From: Brachybacterium timonense | GTDB taxonomy: Bacteria; Actinomycetota; Actinomycetes; Actinomycetales; Dermabacteraceae | Reading direction: 5' to 3' | Assembly: GCF_900258505.1 (NCBI RefSeq) | Contig: NZ_LT984895.1 | Coordinates: 1-64,000 of the forward strand | DNA: 64,000 nucleotides | In this document: one piece after another, positions 17,087 through 25,205 of the stretch | How positions within the stretch are numbered: the stretch's first letter is position 1 | Layout: every line of letters starts with the position of its first letter | Program-made: the position numbers and the translations under genes | The notes under the pieces: generated by a model | The model's input: the letters and a program-made list of their open reading frames with translations, nothing else | Database searches by the model: none | Told to the model about the DNA's origin: nothing

Positions 17087-18018
17087 TAGACCTCCTTGCC
17101 CTGCCACGGCACGAGTGCCCGGCCGATCCACACGATCACCTGGTCCAGAGCGACCGCCACGAGTCCGATCACCAGGATGCAGGCGATCGTCAGGGCCGTC
17201 TGCAGCTGCACACCGGACTGGAAGGCGAGGCCGCCGATGCCCGGGATGCCGTTGTTCAGTTCAGCGGCGACCACTGTGGTCCAGGCGAACCCGGTGGCGA
17301 GGCGGATGCCCTGCACGACGTACGGCAGCGACGACGGCAGGATCACCGTCATCACCCGCTCACGCAGACCGGCCCCGAGCGAGGAGGCGGCCAGTAGCTG
17401 GTCCTCGCGCACCGAGGCGACACCCTGGATGGTCGCGATGACCACGGGCGGGAAAGCGGCCAGGAACAGCAGCCAGTACTTGGAGGACTCGCCGATGCCG
17501 ACCCACACCACCAACAGACCGATGTACCCCAGTGGAGGCAGGGCCCGCAGGAAGTTCAGATACGGGTTGACCAACAACATCAGCAGCCGTGAGGAGCCCA
17601 TCAGGTAACCGACCACGACTCCGGCGAGCGCACCGAGGCCCACGCCGACACCGATCCGCTGCAAGGAGACCACCAGGTGCTCCCACAGGTAGTAGTTGGA
17701 TTCGCCGCAGATCTTCCGGGCGGCGCCCTCAGTGATCGGGTAGCAGGAGTTCGCGCGCACGAAGGCGTCCCACACGGCGCCCGGCCCGGGCAGATACAGG
17801 GGATCCACCCATCGCATCGCGGCGACGAAAGCCCAGAGCGCGAGGAGGACGAGCACCGAGGCGAGCTGGAGCCCGATCCGCCGCACCAGAGGACCGGTCC
17901 GACACGGCCGTTCCTGCGTCGGCGCAGGCCGGGAGCCCGTGGACAGATCACCGGCCGGTGTGGACGATTTCGCGGCCAGAGGTCCCGATGACGCTCCGGA
18001 TCGCTCCGCCTGCCCCAT
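17086..18018 (-). CDS. ABC transporter permease, sulfonate/nitrate/taurine type
   Basis: The 310-residue membrane protein has about six transmembrane helices and the permease EAA loop (ASSLGAGLRERVMTVILPSS). The start at 18018 follows AAGGTGG and gives a normal N-terminus; a longer frame toward 18576 is antisense to the YeeE gene. It is the first gene of the transporter operon and is divergent from the sulfur transporter gene, with a strong hairpin between them. An unusual extracytoplasmic loop after helix 1 contains two Cys (SCYPITEGAARKICGES), which may form a disulfide. Confidence 0.9.
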   Translation of the reverse strand: MGQAERSGASSGPLAAKSSTPAGDLSTGSRPAPTQERPCRTGPLVRRIGLQLASVLVLLALWAFVAAMRWVDPLYLPGPGAVWDAFVRANSCYPITEGAARKICGESNYYLWEHLVVSLQRIGVGVGLGALAGVVVGYLMGSSRLLMLLVNPYLNFLRALPPLGYIGLLVVWVGIGESSKYWLLFLAAFPPVVIATIQGVASVREDQLLAASSLGAGLRERVMTVILPSSLPYVVQGIRLATGFAWTTVVAAELNNGIPGIGGLAFQSGVQLQTALTIACILVIGLVAVALDQVIVWIGRALVPWQGKEV

Positions 18019-18103
18019 GTAAGCCACCTTCCGGCTCGTCCGACCCGAGGCGCCGGGACCGTCGTCCTGTATGACACCCGTTCCCATTTCTAACATCGTT
18101 CGT

Positions 18104-18138
18104 AGTCGACGGAGCAGTCGAAGGACTGCCCGTCGACT
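18104..18138. promoter_or_regulatory. Strong bulged hairpin between ABC operon and YeeE gene
   Basis: AGTCGACGG-a-GCAGTC pairs with GACTGC-CCGTCGACT around a GAAG loop: 15 base pairs with a single bulged A. It lies 70-104 nt before the YeeE start and about 90 nt before the divergent permease start. As both flanking genes point away, it cannot be a terminator of a neighbour. It is a candidate operator or leader RNA element. Confidence 0.6.
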
Positions 18139-18207
18139 CGGCGGACCACCCAGCCCAGGCGATCCGGGACCCGTCTCCTCACGAACGCTCTCCGCGAAAG
18201 GGCCACG

Positions 18208-19566
18208 ATGAGTCTCCCCACCATCGAACGCGACGAAGCACTGATCACACGCCTCTCCTCCACGTTCCCGAAGCACCAGCCGCTGATCGCACTCGGCATC
18301 CTCGTCGTCGGCATTCTGATCGGCTCTCTCTTCGCCGAGAAGCCGGTGAAGTTCGCCCTGTTCGGAGCCGCCGGACTCTGCCTCGGCTACGTGCTGGTGC
18401 GTGGCGCCTTTGGCTTCGCCGGCGGCGTCAAGCGCATCTACATCATCGGCGAGGGCAGCCTCACCACCGCCCTCATCACGATGTTCACCGTGACCACGCT
18501 GTTCACCCTGTCCTGGCAGTGGGCACAGACCGCAGGCCTGCTCCCGATGGACAAGGACGGCGAGCTGATAGGCCACGCAAACATCGCCCCTATCGGCATC
18601 CCGCTGATGATCGGCGCGTTCCTGTTCGGCATGGGCGCGATCATGGCAGGCGCCTGCGCCTCCGGATGCCTCACCGACGCCGGTGAGGGCTACGTCCGCG
18701 CGGTCATCGCCCTGGTGACCTTCGTGCTGTTCTCAATCCCTGGCGAGATGGGCCGCTCGGCGATCGAGCACGCTCTCGGCGAAGGCTGGACCGTGTACCT
18801 GCCGGACTGGTTCGGCTACCCCGGGGCGATGCTCGCGACCCTGCTTGGCTTCGGGATCATCTACATGATGGTCTGGGGCTACGAGCGCAAGCGGAAGCGT
18901 GAGGGCACCGTCGAGCGAGTCGAGACCCCCAAGGAGCTGCAGCCGATCCCCGGTGACACCGATGGCCGCACCGACCGCTTCTTCAGCTACCGCCTGTGGC
19001 ACAACCTGTTCAGCACCCGCTGGACGTTCATGACCTCCGCGATGATGCTCGCCTTCTTGTGGATCTTCATCCTGGTCACCACCCACAAGGCCTGGGGAGT
19101 CACCTCAGCCTTCACCACGTGGGACGTCGCGCTCATGCGTCTGTTGGGCATCGAATTCTCCGCCGGCTGGGCGGAGAAGGCCAACGCCGCGATCGACGGT
19201 GGTCTGCTCAACGACGGCGGCACCGTCCGCAACCTGGCTCTGCTGATCGGTGCGGCCTACGCCCTGCTGCTGGCCGGACGTTTCAAGTTCGACTGGGACT
19301 TCAACGCCCGGGACGTCACCATCTACGCCTGCGGCGGTGCCCTGATGGGCTTCGGTGCCCGCATGGCCGACGGCTGCAACATCGGCGCCCTCTTCTCCGG
19401 CCTGTCCGTCGGCTCCCTCAGCGGCTGGGTGTTCGGGGTCTTCCTCGTCCTCGGTGCCACCGCCGGTCTGAAGATCTTCGAGGGGAAGCTCAACATCATC
19501 CCGCCCAGCCGTCACATCGCCCTGAACCCGACCAAGCTGCCCGAGCACCGCATCACCGATCGCTGA
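18208..19566 (+). CDS. YeeE/YedE-family sulfur transporter
   Basis: The 452-residue membrane protein has about ten hydrophobic segments in two halves. Each half carries the family's Cys motif: GACASGC near residue 148 and ADGCNIGA near 387. YeeE (TsuA) passes thiosulfate along conserved cysteines; related proteins carry other sulfur species. The ATG follows AAGGG. It lies 36 bp upstream of the CoA-disulfide-reductase/rhodanese gene on the same strand, so the pair probably imports and handles reactive sulfur. Length is above the 350 or so residues of TsuA, because of a charged cytoplasmic loop in the middle. Confidence 0.85.
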   Translation: MSLPTIERDEALITRLSSTFPKHQPLIALGILVVGILIGSLFAEKPVKFALFGAAGLCLGYVLVRGAFGFAGGVKRIYIIGEGSLTTALITMFTVTTLFTLSWQWAQTAGLLPMDKDGELIGHANIAPIGIPLMIGAFLFGMGAIMAGACASGCLTDAGEGYVRAVIALVTFVLFSIPGEMGRSAIEHALGEGWTVYLPDWFGYPGAMLATLLGFGIIYMMVWGYERKRKREGTVERVETPKELQPIPGDTDGRTDRFFSYRLWHNLFSTRWTFMTSAMMLAFLWIFILVTTHKAWGVTSAFTTWDVALMRLLGIEFSAGWAEKANAAIDGGLLNDGGTVRNLALLIGAAYALLLAGRFKFDWDFNARDVTIYACGGALMGFGARMADGCNIGALFSGLSVGSLSGWVFGVFLVLGATAGLKIFEGKLNIIPPSRHIALNPTKLPEHRITDR

Positions 19567-19602
19567 TCCGACCCCAGCGGATGCACGAAAGGACTGATCC
19601 CC

Positions 19603-21303
19603 ATGACCACCACCAAACGCCACCTGATCATCGGCGGTGTAGCCGGCGGCGCCTCCACCGCAGCCCGCCTGCGCCGACTCGACGAGCAGGCCGAGATCAT
19701 CATGTTCGAGCGGGGTCCACATGTTTCATTCTCGAACTGCTGCCTCCCCTGGCACCTGTCGGGCACCATCGCTGACGCCGACACGTTGGTGCTGATGTCT
19801 CCCGAGCAGTTCTGGGCCCAGTACCGGATCACCGCCCGTACCGGGCACGAGGTCATCGCGATCTCCCCGGCGGAGAAGACCATCACCGTCAAAGACGTCG
19901 CCACCGGTGAGGCGACCACGGAGGCCTACGACACCCTGACCCTCTCCCCGGGAGCTGCGGCGATCCGCCCACAGATCCCCGGCATCGACACCAACCACGT
20001 CTTCACCATCCGCAACGTGGTGGATATCGACGCGCTGCAGCGCCACCTCGTGGCCAAAGATGCCAAGGAGGTTGTCGTCGTCGGCGCTGGCTTCGTCGGC
20101 CTTGAGGTCGCGGAAAACCTCGTGCACGGCGGCCGCAAGGTCACCATCATCGAAGCTCTTCCGCAAGTGTTGAGCCCGCTGGATCCGGAACTTGCCGCGA
20201 TTCTTCACAAGGAGCTGGTTGATCAAGGCGTCGACCTGCACCTGGGCGATTCACTTGTGGAGATACGCAACGATGAGGTTGAACTAGCATCCGGCACGGT
20301 CGTGAAGGCCGAGGCCGTCGTGATGAGCGTTGGCGTGCGTCCGGAGACAGCCCTGGCAAAGGCCGCAGGACTAGAGATCGGCACCACCGGCGGCATCAAG
20401 GTCGATGAGAATTTCCGAACCTCGGACCCGTACATCTACGCGGTGGGAGACGCCATTGAAGTCACCCACCGTCTCACCGGCAAGCCGTCCCTGCTTGCCA
20501 TGGCTGGCCCGGCTCAGCGCCAAGCTCGCACCGCAGCCGACCACATCTACGGCCGCCCCACTCGCAACCGTGGCGTGATCGGCTCAAGCGTCGTCCAGGT
20601 GTTTGACTACACCGCAGCGTCCACGGGCCTTAACGAGAAGCAGGCGAAGGAAGCCGGGGTCGACTATGACTTCGTCTACGTGATCCCTGGCGACTCGGTG
20701 GGCATCATGCCGGATTCGAAGCCGCTGTTCTTCAAGCTTCTCTTCGAGAAACCGACCGGACGGGTACTGGGTGCCCAGGCTGTTGGCAAGGGCGCCGCTG
20801 ATAAGCGTATCGACATCATCGCCACGCTGATCACCATGAATGGGACGCTCGAGGACCTCGCTGACACCGAGTTGGCCTACTCACCGCTGTACTCCACCGC
20901 GAAGGACGTCGTGATCCACGCGGCGCTCGTGGGGCAGAACATCCTCAACGGAGAGTTCGAACAGGTGCCCGTGACGAAGGTGCGCGAGCTGGTGGAGTCT
21001 GGTGCGTTCATCATCGACGCCCGTGAGCCCGATGAGTACGCGGCTGGCCACATCAGAACTGCGGTGAATATTCCACTGTCACAGTTCCGTGATCGACTGT
21101 CGGAGATTCCGACAGACCGGCCCGTGTACGTCCATTGCCGCTCCTCACAGCGCTCCTACAACCAGGTGCGGGCGCTCGGGCAGCTAGGAGTGGGAAATGC
21201 CGTGAATATCTCCGGCTCTTACCTCGGGATCTGCATGGAGCAGTGGTTTGAAGACCAAGCCAGCAACCGAGAACCGATCGTGACGGAGTACAACTTCGCC
21301 TGA
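19603..21303 (+). CDS. CoA-disulfide-reductase-like flavoprotein with C-terminal rhodanese domain
   Basis: The 566-residue protein joins a pyridine-nucleotide-disulfide reductase to a rhodanese domain. GGVAGGAS at residues 11-18 binds FAD. Active Cys46 is in SFSNCCLP, where the family has SFANCGLP. A second Rossmann motif is VVVVGAGFVGLEVAE. The rhodanese domain begins near 460 and has HCRSSQRS with catalytic Cys near 512. Such fusions reduce CoA persulfides, polysulfide or sulfur. It is probably co-transcribed with the YeeE gene. From about 20,080 on, codons ending in A or T become more frequent than in the first 160 codons, which suggests mosaic origin. Confidence 0.88.
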   Translation: MTTTKRHLIIGGVAGGASTAARLRRLDEQAEIIMFERGPHVSFSNCCLPWHLSGTIADADTLVLMSPEQFWAQYRITARTGHEVIAISPAEKTITVKDVATGEATTEAYDTLTLSPGAAAIRPQIPGIDTNHVFTIRNVVDIDALQRHLVAKDAKEVVVVGAGFVGLEVAENLVHGGRKVTIIEALPQVLSPLDPELAAILHKELVDQGVDLHLGDSLVEIRNDEVELASGTVVKAEAVVMSVGVRPETALAKAAGLEIGTTGGIKVDENFRTSDPYIYAVGDAIEVTHRLTGKPSLLAMAGPAQRQARTAADHIYGRPTRNRGVIGSSVVQVFDYTAASTGLNEKQAKEAGVDYDFVYVIPGDSVGIMPDSKPLFFKLLFEKPTGRVLGAQAVGKGAADKRIDIIATLITMNGTLEDLADTELAYSPLYSTAKDVVIHAALVGQNILNGEFEQVPVTKVRELVESGAFIIDAREPDEYAAGHIRTAVNIPLSQFRDRLSEIPTDRPVYVHCRSSQRSYNQVRALGQLGVGNAVNISGSYLGICMEQWFEDQASNREPIVTEYNFA

Positions 21304-21313
21304 TCCTCAAGTT

Positions 21314-21352
21314 GCGTCGGCGGCGACCCGGTTTCCGGGCTGCCGCCGACGC
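21314..21352 (+). terminator. Strong terminator hairpin after the flavoprotein gene
   Basis: GCGTCGGCGGC (21314-21324) pairs perfectly with GCCGCCGACGC (21342-21352). Inside it, CCCGG-ttt-CCGGG forms a second stem. The hairpin begins 11 nt after the stop codon. Confidence 0.75.
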
Positions 21353-21446
21353 TGCACCCCGGTAACCACCAGGACCGCCGCCACCGCCATCGTGATGCGT
21401 TCTGGATATCGTTCCGAACTCCTTTTTCACGGTGGATCGGATCACG

Positions 21447-21635
21447 CCTCGTAACTGCCCCGTGTTCTCGACGCGAGCCCGGAACCTCATGGAAGAACGC
21501 GCCGGCAACGAGCAGTGCTCCGCCTGGGTCGCCTGCACCATTGTGGGTGGCACCCCGACAGGATCTCACCACATACGCTGCAGAACTGGTCGAAGCAGGA
21601 CCGCATCGATCAGGGCGTGGCAGACTCGTTTCTTC
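21447..21635 (+). pseudogene. Decayed IS3-family OrfA-like transposase fragment
   Basis: One frame reads STRARNLMEERAGNEQCSAW and a second, shifted frame continues with RISPHTLQNWSKQDRIDQG. Joined, they follow the IS3 OrfA helix-turn-helix pattern (RA.RL..E...EW.A...., GVSPHTL.NW.KQ..ID.G). No inverted ends or second reading frame were found. The 480-bp gap between the flavoprotein and arsC holds only this relic and the terminator. Confidence 0.55.
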
Positions 21636-21783
21636 CTGCTCCACGGCGAACTCACGCGTCTGATCACCCTCGCCGGGGCGGGCATGTGTTGCTTGTGAAA
21701 ACCCGAGCGCTGGTCGGATCAGGCGCAATCCTCCCCGACACTCGGGAACCCGACGAGTGTAGATCCCCAGCGAAAGCCCCCAA

Positions 21784-22215
21784 TCAGCCGGCGGTGGACC
21801 CCGATCGAAGCTCCTGGTAGAGGTTCCGGACGCGCGCGTCGATGTCGTCGCGGACACCACGCATCCGCTCCATGCCCTCAATGCCACGCTCGGAGGGCTC
21901 GCCGATATCCCAGGTCTCGATCGTGGCGTGCATGCCGTTGACCGGTTCGACAACGGCCTCACGGCCGAGGATGATCACCCGATCAGCAGCGCGCAGCATC
22001 TCCGGGGTGAGGACCTGCGGGGTGGCAGCGGACATGTCCGCCCCGATTTCGGCGATGGCCTCGGCAGAGGTTGCATTAATGGCGCTGCCCGGCCTGGTGC
22101 CAGCAGAGGTCACCTCCACGGTGTCGCCGGCATAGTGGCGCAGGAGCGCCTCAGCCATCTGGGATTTGCCTGCATTCTTGACGCAGATGAACAGTACGGT
22201 GGGGCGTTGAGTCAT
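21784..22215 (-). CDS. arsC: Arsenate reductase, low-molecular-weight phosphatase fold
   Basis: The 143-residue protein has the P-loop CVKNAGKS with Cys11 near the N-terminus, as in actinobacterial arsenate reductases that work with mycothiol. Lys17 stands where classical phosphatases have Arg. It converts arsenate to arsenite, which Acr3 then exports. The ATG at 22215 gives the exact family N-terminus. It follows acr3 on the minus strand, 168 bp away. That gap contains direct repeats and a hairpin that may alter arsC expression. Confidence 0.87.
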   Translation of the reverse strand: MTQRPTVLFICVKNAGKSQMAEALLRHYAGDTVEVTSAGTRPGSAINATSAEAIAEIGADMSAATPQVLTPEMLRAADRVIILGREAVVEPVNGMHATIETWDIGEPSERGIEGMERMRGVRDDIDARVRNLYQELRSGSTAG

Positions 22216-22253
22216 GGTGTGCTCCGATCGTGGTGCAACGCGGGCGGGTCTGG

Positions 22254-22291
22254 GGCGGGAACAGAGACCGGAGGCGGGAACAGAGACCGGA
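22254..22291. repeat. 19-bp tandem repeat, two units
   Basis: GGCGGGAACAGAGACCGGA occurs at 22254-22272 and again directly after it at 22273-22291, between acr3 and arsC. Confidence 0.9.
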
Positions 22292-22319
22292 GCTGGAAGA
22301 CAGGAGTCTCCAACTCCGG
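22287..22319 (-). promoter_or_regulatory. Intercistronic hairpin between acr3 and arsC
   Basis: CCGGAGCTGGAAGAC pairs with GTCTCCAACTCCGG around AGGA, with one mismatch and one bulge. It could attenuate or process the acr3-arsC message. Confidence 0.5.
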
Positions 22320-22401
22320 GGACGTCAGCGGTCCGGGAGGGTCGCCGGTCGCATCCGTCCACGCCCGCCACGAACCGGGGACGTCAGCGGTCCGGGAGGG
22401 T
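22316..22401. repeat. 27-bp direct repeat covering the end of acr3
   Basis: An exact 27-bp sequence beginning CCGGGGACGTCAGCGGTC lies at 22316-22342 and 22375-22401 (period 59). The second copy contains the last codons and stop of acr3; the first is its duplicate downstream of the gene. Each copy can form a GGAC/GTCC hairpin. Confidence 0.92.
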
Positions 22402-23472
22402 TGGGTCGCCTGCGAACAGCCTGTACCCCAGGGCTTTTGAAGCGTAGACCAGTGCCACCAGTACGGGGACCTCGATAAGGGGGCCGACGACGCCGGCCAA
22501 GGCCTGCCCGGAGGTGACGCCGAAGGTGCCGATGGCCACGGCGATGGCGAGCTCAAAGTTGTTACCCGCGGCAGTGAACGCGACCGTAGTAGAGCGTGCA
22601 TAGTTCAGGCCGACGGCACGGCTGAGAAGCAGCGCACCGAAGAACATCACGACGAAGTAGACCAGCAAAGGCACGGCAATTCGGGAGACGTCCAGAGGGT
22701 TGGATGTGATCGCATCGCCCTGGAGGGCGAACAGGAGCACGATGGTGAACAGCAGGCCGTACAGGGCGAAAGGGCTAAGGCGCGGCAGGAAGCGCTCTTC
22801 GTACCACTGGCGGCCGCGGGCCTTCTCACCGAGAAACCGTGTGAGGAACCCTGCTACCAGCGGGATACCGAGGAACACGAGGACGCTGATCACGATGGCG
22901 CCAACGGAGAACTCGGCAGAGGTGGTCTCGAGCCCGAGCCAAGACGGCAGGATCTGCAGGTAGAACCATCCCAGGGCGCCGAAAGCCAGCACCTGGAAGA
23001 CGGAGTTGATGGCCACGAGCACAGCGGCGGCCTCCCTATCGCCGCAGGCGAGGTCGTTCCAGATCAACACCATCGCGATGCAGCGTGCAAGCCCCACGAT
23101 GATCAGCCCGGTGCGGTATTCGGGCAGGTCGGCCAAGAAGATCCAGGCCAGGGCGAACATGAAGGCGGGGCCAATGATCCAGTTCAGCACGAGGGAGGTG
23201 ACCAGGAGGGTGCGGTCGGTGCCAATGCGTCGGGTTTCGTCGTAACGGACCTTGGCCAGCACCGGGTACATCATGATGAGCAGACCCAGAGCGATTGGCA
23301 CGGAGATCCCGCCGACCTTGACAGCGTCGAGCGCATCATCCAGGCCTGGAACGAAGCGGCCCAGCGTAAGGCCGACGGCCATGGCGAGCAGGATCCAGAC
23401 CGGCAGCCAGCGGTCAAGGAAGGACATCTCGGCAGCGACAGAGGTGTGCCTGTTCGATTCGGTGGTGGTCAT
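22384..23472 (-). CDS. acr3: Arsenite efflux permease Acr3
   Basis: The 362-residue protein has about ten transmembrane helices and the Acr3 hallmark Cys in GLARCIAMVLIWNDLACGD, plus FTAAGNNFELAIAVAIG. It exports As(III) from the cytoplasm. The ATG follows GGGAG closely. It is divergent from arsR, and arsC follows it. The last codons are duplicated 59 bp downstream. Confidence 0.93.
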   Translation of the reverse strand: MTTTESNRHTSVAAEMSFLDRWLPVWILLAMAVGLTLGRFVPGLDDALDAVKVGGISVPIALGLLIMMYPVLAKVRYDETRRIGTDRTLLVTSLVLNWIIGPAFMFALAWIFLADLPEYRTGLIIVGLARCIAMVLIWNDLACGDREAAAVLVAINSVFQVLAFGALGWFYLQILPSWLGLETTSAEFSVGAIVISVLVFLGIPLVAGFLTRFLGEKARGRQWYEERFLPRLSPFALYGLLFTIVLLFALQGDAITSNPLDVSRIAVPLLVYFVVMFFGALLLSRAVGLNYARSTTVAFTAAGNNFELAIAVAIGTFGVTSGQALAGVVGPLIEVPVLVALVYASKALGYRLFAGDPTLPDR

Positions 23473-23540
23473 AGCTCCCTGCTACACGTATCGACTTCTG
23501 TCTATACGACCCTACTCAATCGCATCGATGCTCGTCAATG

Positions 23541-23546
23541 TATGCT
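23541..23546 (+). promoter_or_regulatory. -10 hexamer of arsR, within a dyad
   Basis: TATGCT ends 6 nt before the ATG at 23553. ATGC-tgtac-GCAT at 23542-23554 forms a small dyad over the -10 and start, so ArsR bound here would block its own transcription. Confidence 0.55.
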
Positions 23547-23552
23547 GTACGC

Positions 23553-23951
23553 ATGTGCGCCGATGCGATCGACCCCTCCGCCGGCGAGGAGCCTGAGCCA
23601 GAAAACCATGACCACTGCACTACTGGTCCGGGTAACAGCGCCGGTTGCTGCTCTCTGATGACCGCCCCGCTCGATGTCGCCGAGGCTAAGAGGCTCGCCG
23701 CGCGCCTGCGAGCTCTATCGGATCCAACGCGTCTGCGTCTGCTATCCCACATCGCGTCCCGTGACTGCGAACCGACCTGCACCTGCGATCTCACCGCGGA
23801 GCTCGGCGTCAGTCAGCCCACTATCAGCCACCACGCCAAGAGACTGGTCGACGCGGGTCTGCTCAGCCGTGAGCAGCACGGACGGTGGGCGCACTACACC
23901 GTCGTCACGGAGGCCTTCAGCGAGCTGCGCGATCTGCTCGATCTTGGGTGA
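23553..23951 (+). CDS. arsR: ArsR-type arsenic-responsive repressor
   Basis: The 132-residue winged-helix protein has SDPTRLRLL and CDLTAELGVSQPTISHHAKR. Candidate arsenite ligands are Cys32-Cys33 and Cys72, 76 and 78 in DCEPTCTCDL. The N-terminal Cys pair plus a later Cys resembles the C. glutamicum ArsR site (Cys15, Cys16, Cys55). The start at 23553 is preferred over the ATG at 23538 because TATGCT is exactly 6 nt before it. The gene is divergent from acr3-arsC, which it should repress in the absence of arsenite. Confidence 0.9.
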   Translation: MCADAIDPSAGEEPEPENHDHCTTGPGNSAGCCSLMTAPLDVAEAKRLAARLRALSDPTRLRLLSHIASRDCEPTCTCDLTAELGVSQPTISHHAKRLVDAGLLSREQHGRWAHYTVVTEAFSELRDLLDLG

Positions 23952-23968
23952 GCACCTGGGGCTCACCC
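23946..23968. terminator. Bidirectional terminator overlapping both stop codons
   Basis: GGGTGAGC (23946-23953) pairs with GCTCACCC (23961-23968). The left arm contains the arsR stop and the right arm contains the fdhD stop, which lie only 11 bp apart on opposite strands. Confidence 0.65.
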
Positions 23969-24835
23969 CTCCGCGGCGCTCAGATCAATCCGCTCAGGGT
24001 GCGTGTACACGTTCATGCGGCCGTCGCCACCGTCGAGGGCGCGGGCGAAGCCGATCAGGGTCATGCCCACCTCGTCAGCTGTCGCAACCGCAAGTGAGCT
24101 CGCGGCGGAAACGCAGGCCAGCAGCGGAATCCCAGCCATGAATGCCTTCTGAGCGATCTCGAAGCTGGCGCGGGAGGAGACCAGCAGGAAGCAATCAGAC
24201 ACAGGTAGAAGGTCTTCCAACAGCGCCCAGCCGATCACCTTGTCCACCGCATTGTGGCGCCCCACGTCTTCGCGCACGGCGAGCACTGTGCCGTCGGTGC
24301 GCACGAGAGCGGCAGCGTGCACGCCACCGGTGCGGGCGAACACAGCCTGCTCGTCGTTGAGGCTGCGGGCGGCATCCAGCACCGTGCGCGGGTCGATCTT
24401 CCACGTCTGGGTCAGGTCGAAACGGCCCTTCGCGCGCACCGCGTTGATCGACTCCGAGCCGCAGACGCCGCAAGCACTCGTGGTCGTGAAGTTCTTGGTG
24501 ATGAACGGCTGCAGCAGCGGGCCGGACGTGGTCAGCTCCATCACGTTGTACGTGTTCTGCGGGTAGCCGGAGCCTTCATCCACCACCGCGCCGTCGCAGT
24601 AGCGAGCCTCGGCGATGTCCTCCCGACTGCGGATAATGCCTTCGCCGTGGAGGAAGCCGTGGATCAGCTCCACGTCGTTGCCCGGGGTGCGCATGGTCAG
24701 CGACAACTGTTGGCCGTTCAACCGGATGTCCAGGGGTTCCTCGACAGCGACGTGATCGCCCTTGCGGCCCGCGAACAGACGGCCGTCGCGAACGCGCACC
24801 GTGCGGATACGTCGGTTCTCAGTGACCCTACCCAT
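23963..24835 (-). CDS. fdhD: Formate dehydrogenase accessory sulfurtransferase
   Basis: The 290-residue FdhD has the TSACGVCG motif with Cys122 and Cys125 and the late EDVGRHNAVDKVIG signature. It passes sulfur from IscS to the molybdenum or tungsten cofactor of formate dehydrogenase. No formate dehydrogenase gene is in this window, so the client is elsewhere. The start at 24835 has TAGGCT exactly 6 nt upstream and no ribosome site. It converges with arsR. Confidence 0.95.
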   Translation of the reverse strand: MGRVTENRRIRTVRVRDGRLFAGRKGDHVAVEEPLDIRLNGQQLSLTMRTPGNDVELIHGFLHGEGIIRSREDIAEARYCDGAVVDEGSGYPQNTYNVMELTTSGPLLQPFITKNFTTTSACGVCGSESINAVRAKGRFDLTQTWKIDPRTVLDAARSLNDEQAVFARTGGVHAAALVRTDGTVLAVREDVGRHNAVDKVIGWALLEDLLPVSDCFLLVSSRASFEIAQKAFMAGIPLLACVSAASSLAVATADEVGMTLIGFARALDGGDGRMNVYTHPERIDLSAAEG

Positions 24836-24841
24836 GAACGG

Positions 24842-24847
24842 AGCCTA
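24842..24847 (-). promoter_or_regulatory. -10 hexamer of a likely leaderless fdhD promoter
   Basis: TAGGCT on the minus strand, followed by CCGTTC and the ATG at 24835. The 59-bp repeat array lies directly upstream of it. Confidence 0.5.
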
Positions 24848-24905
24848 ACGGGTGCCGACAGCAATCGGCCCAGGTGCGCGCCACCGACGGCGACCGGCGC
24901 CCTAA

Positions 24906-25074
24906 AGTGCCCGCAGTCACGCTCGACCCCGGCGCACGAATCGCCGCCACTGAACGGCGCCTGCAGTGCCCACAGTCACGCTCGATCCCGGCGCACGAAT
25001 CGCCGCCGCTGAACGGCGCCTGCAGTGCCCGCAGTCACGTTCGACCCCGGCGCACGAATCGCCGCCGCTCGGCT
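24906..25074. repeat. 59-bp tandem repeat upstream of fdhD
   Basis: Units start at 24906, 24965 and 25024, the third incomplete; the core AGTCACGCTCGACCCCGGC recurs at 24915, 24974 and 25033. The units are contiguous and nearly identical. They fill most of the 370-bp gap between fdhD and the next gene. Confidence 0.95.
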
Positions 25075-25205
25075 TCCGAGGATCAGGGCACATCGAACTC
25101 CGGCCGGCGGGCCAGTCGGGACCCGGGCAGAACGAGCCTGCACAGGACGAGCTCGCCCGGGTCCACGCTGCCCGCTTCCGGCGGACGCTTGCGGCGTCGG
25201 CGCTG

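Noticed and set aside
21304-21783. Intact insertion sequence
   Set aside because: Only a frameshifted OrfA-like piece is seen; no OrfB, no terminal inverted repeats, no target duplication.
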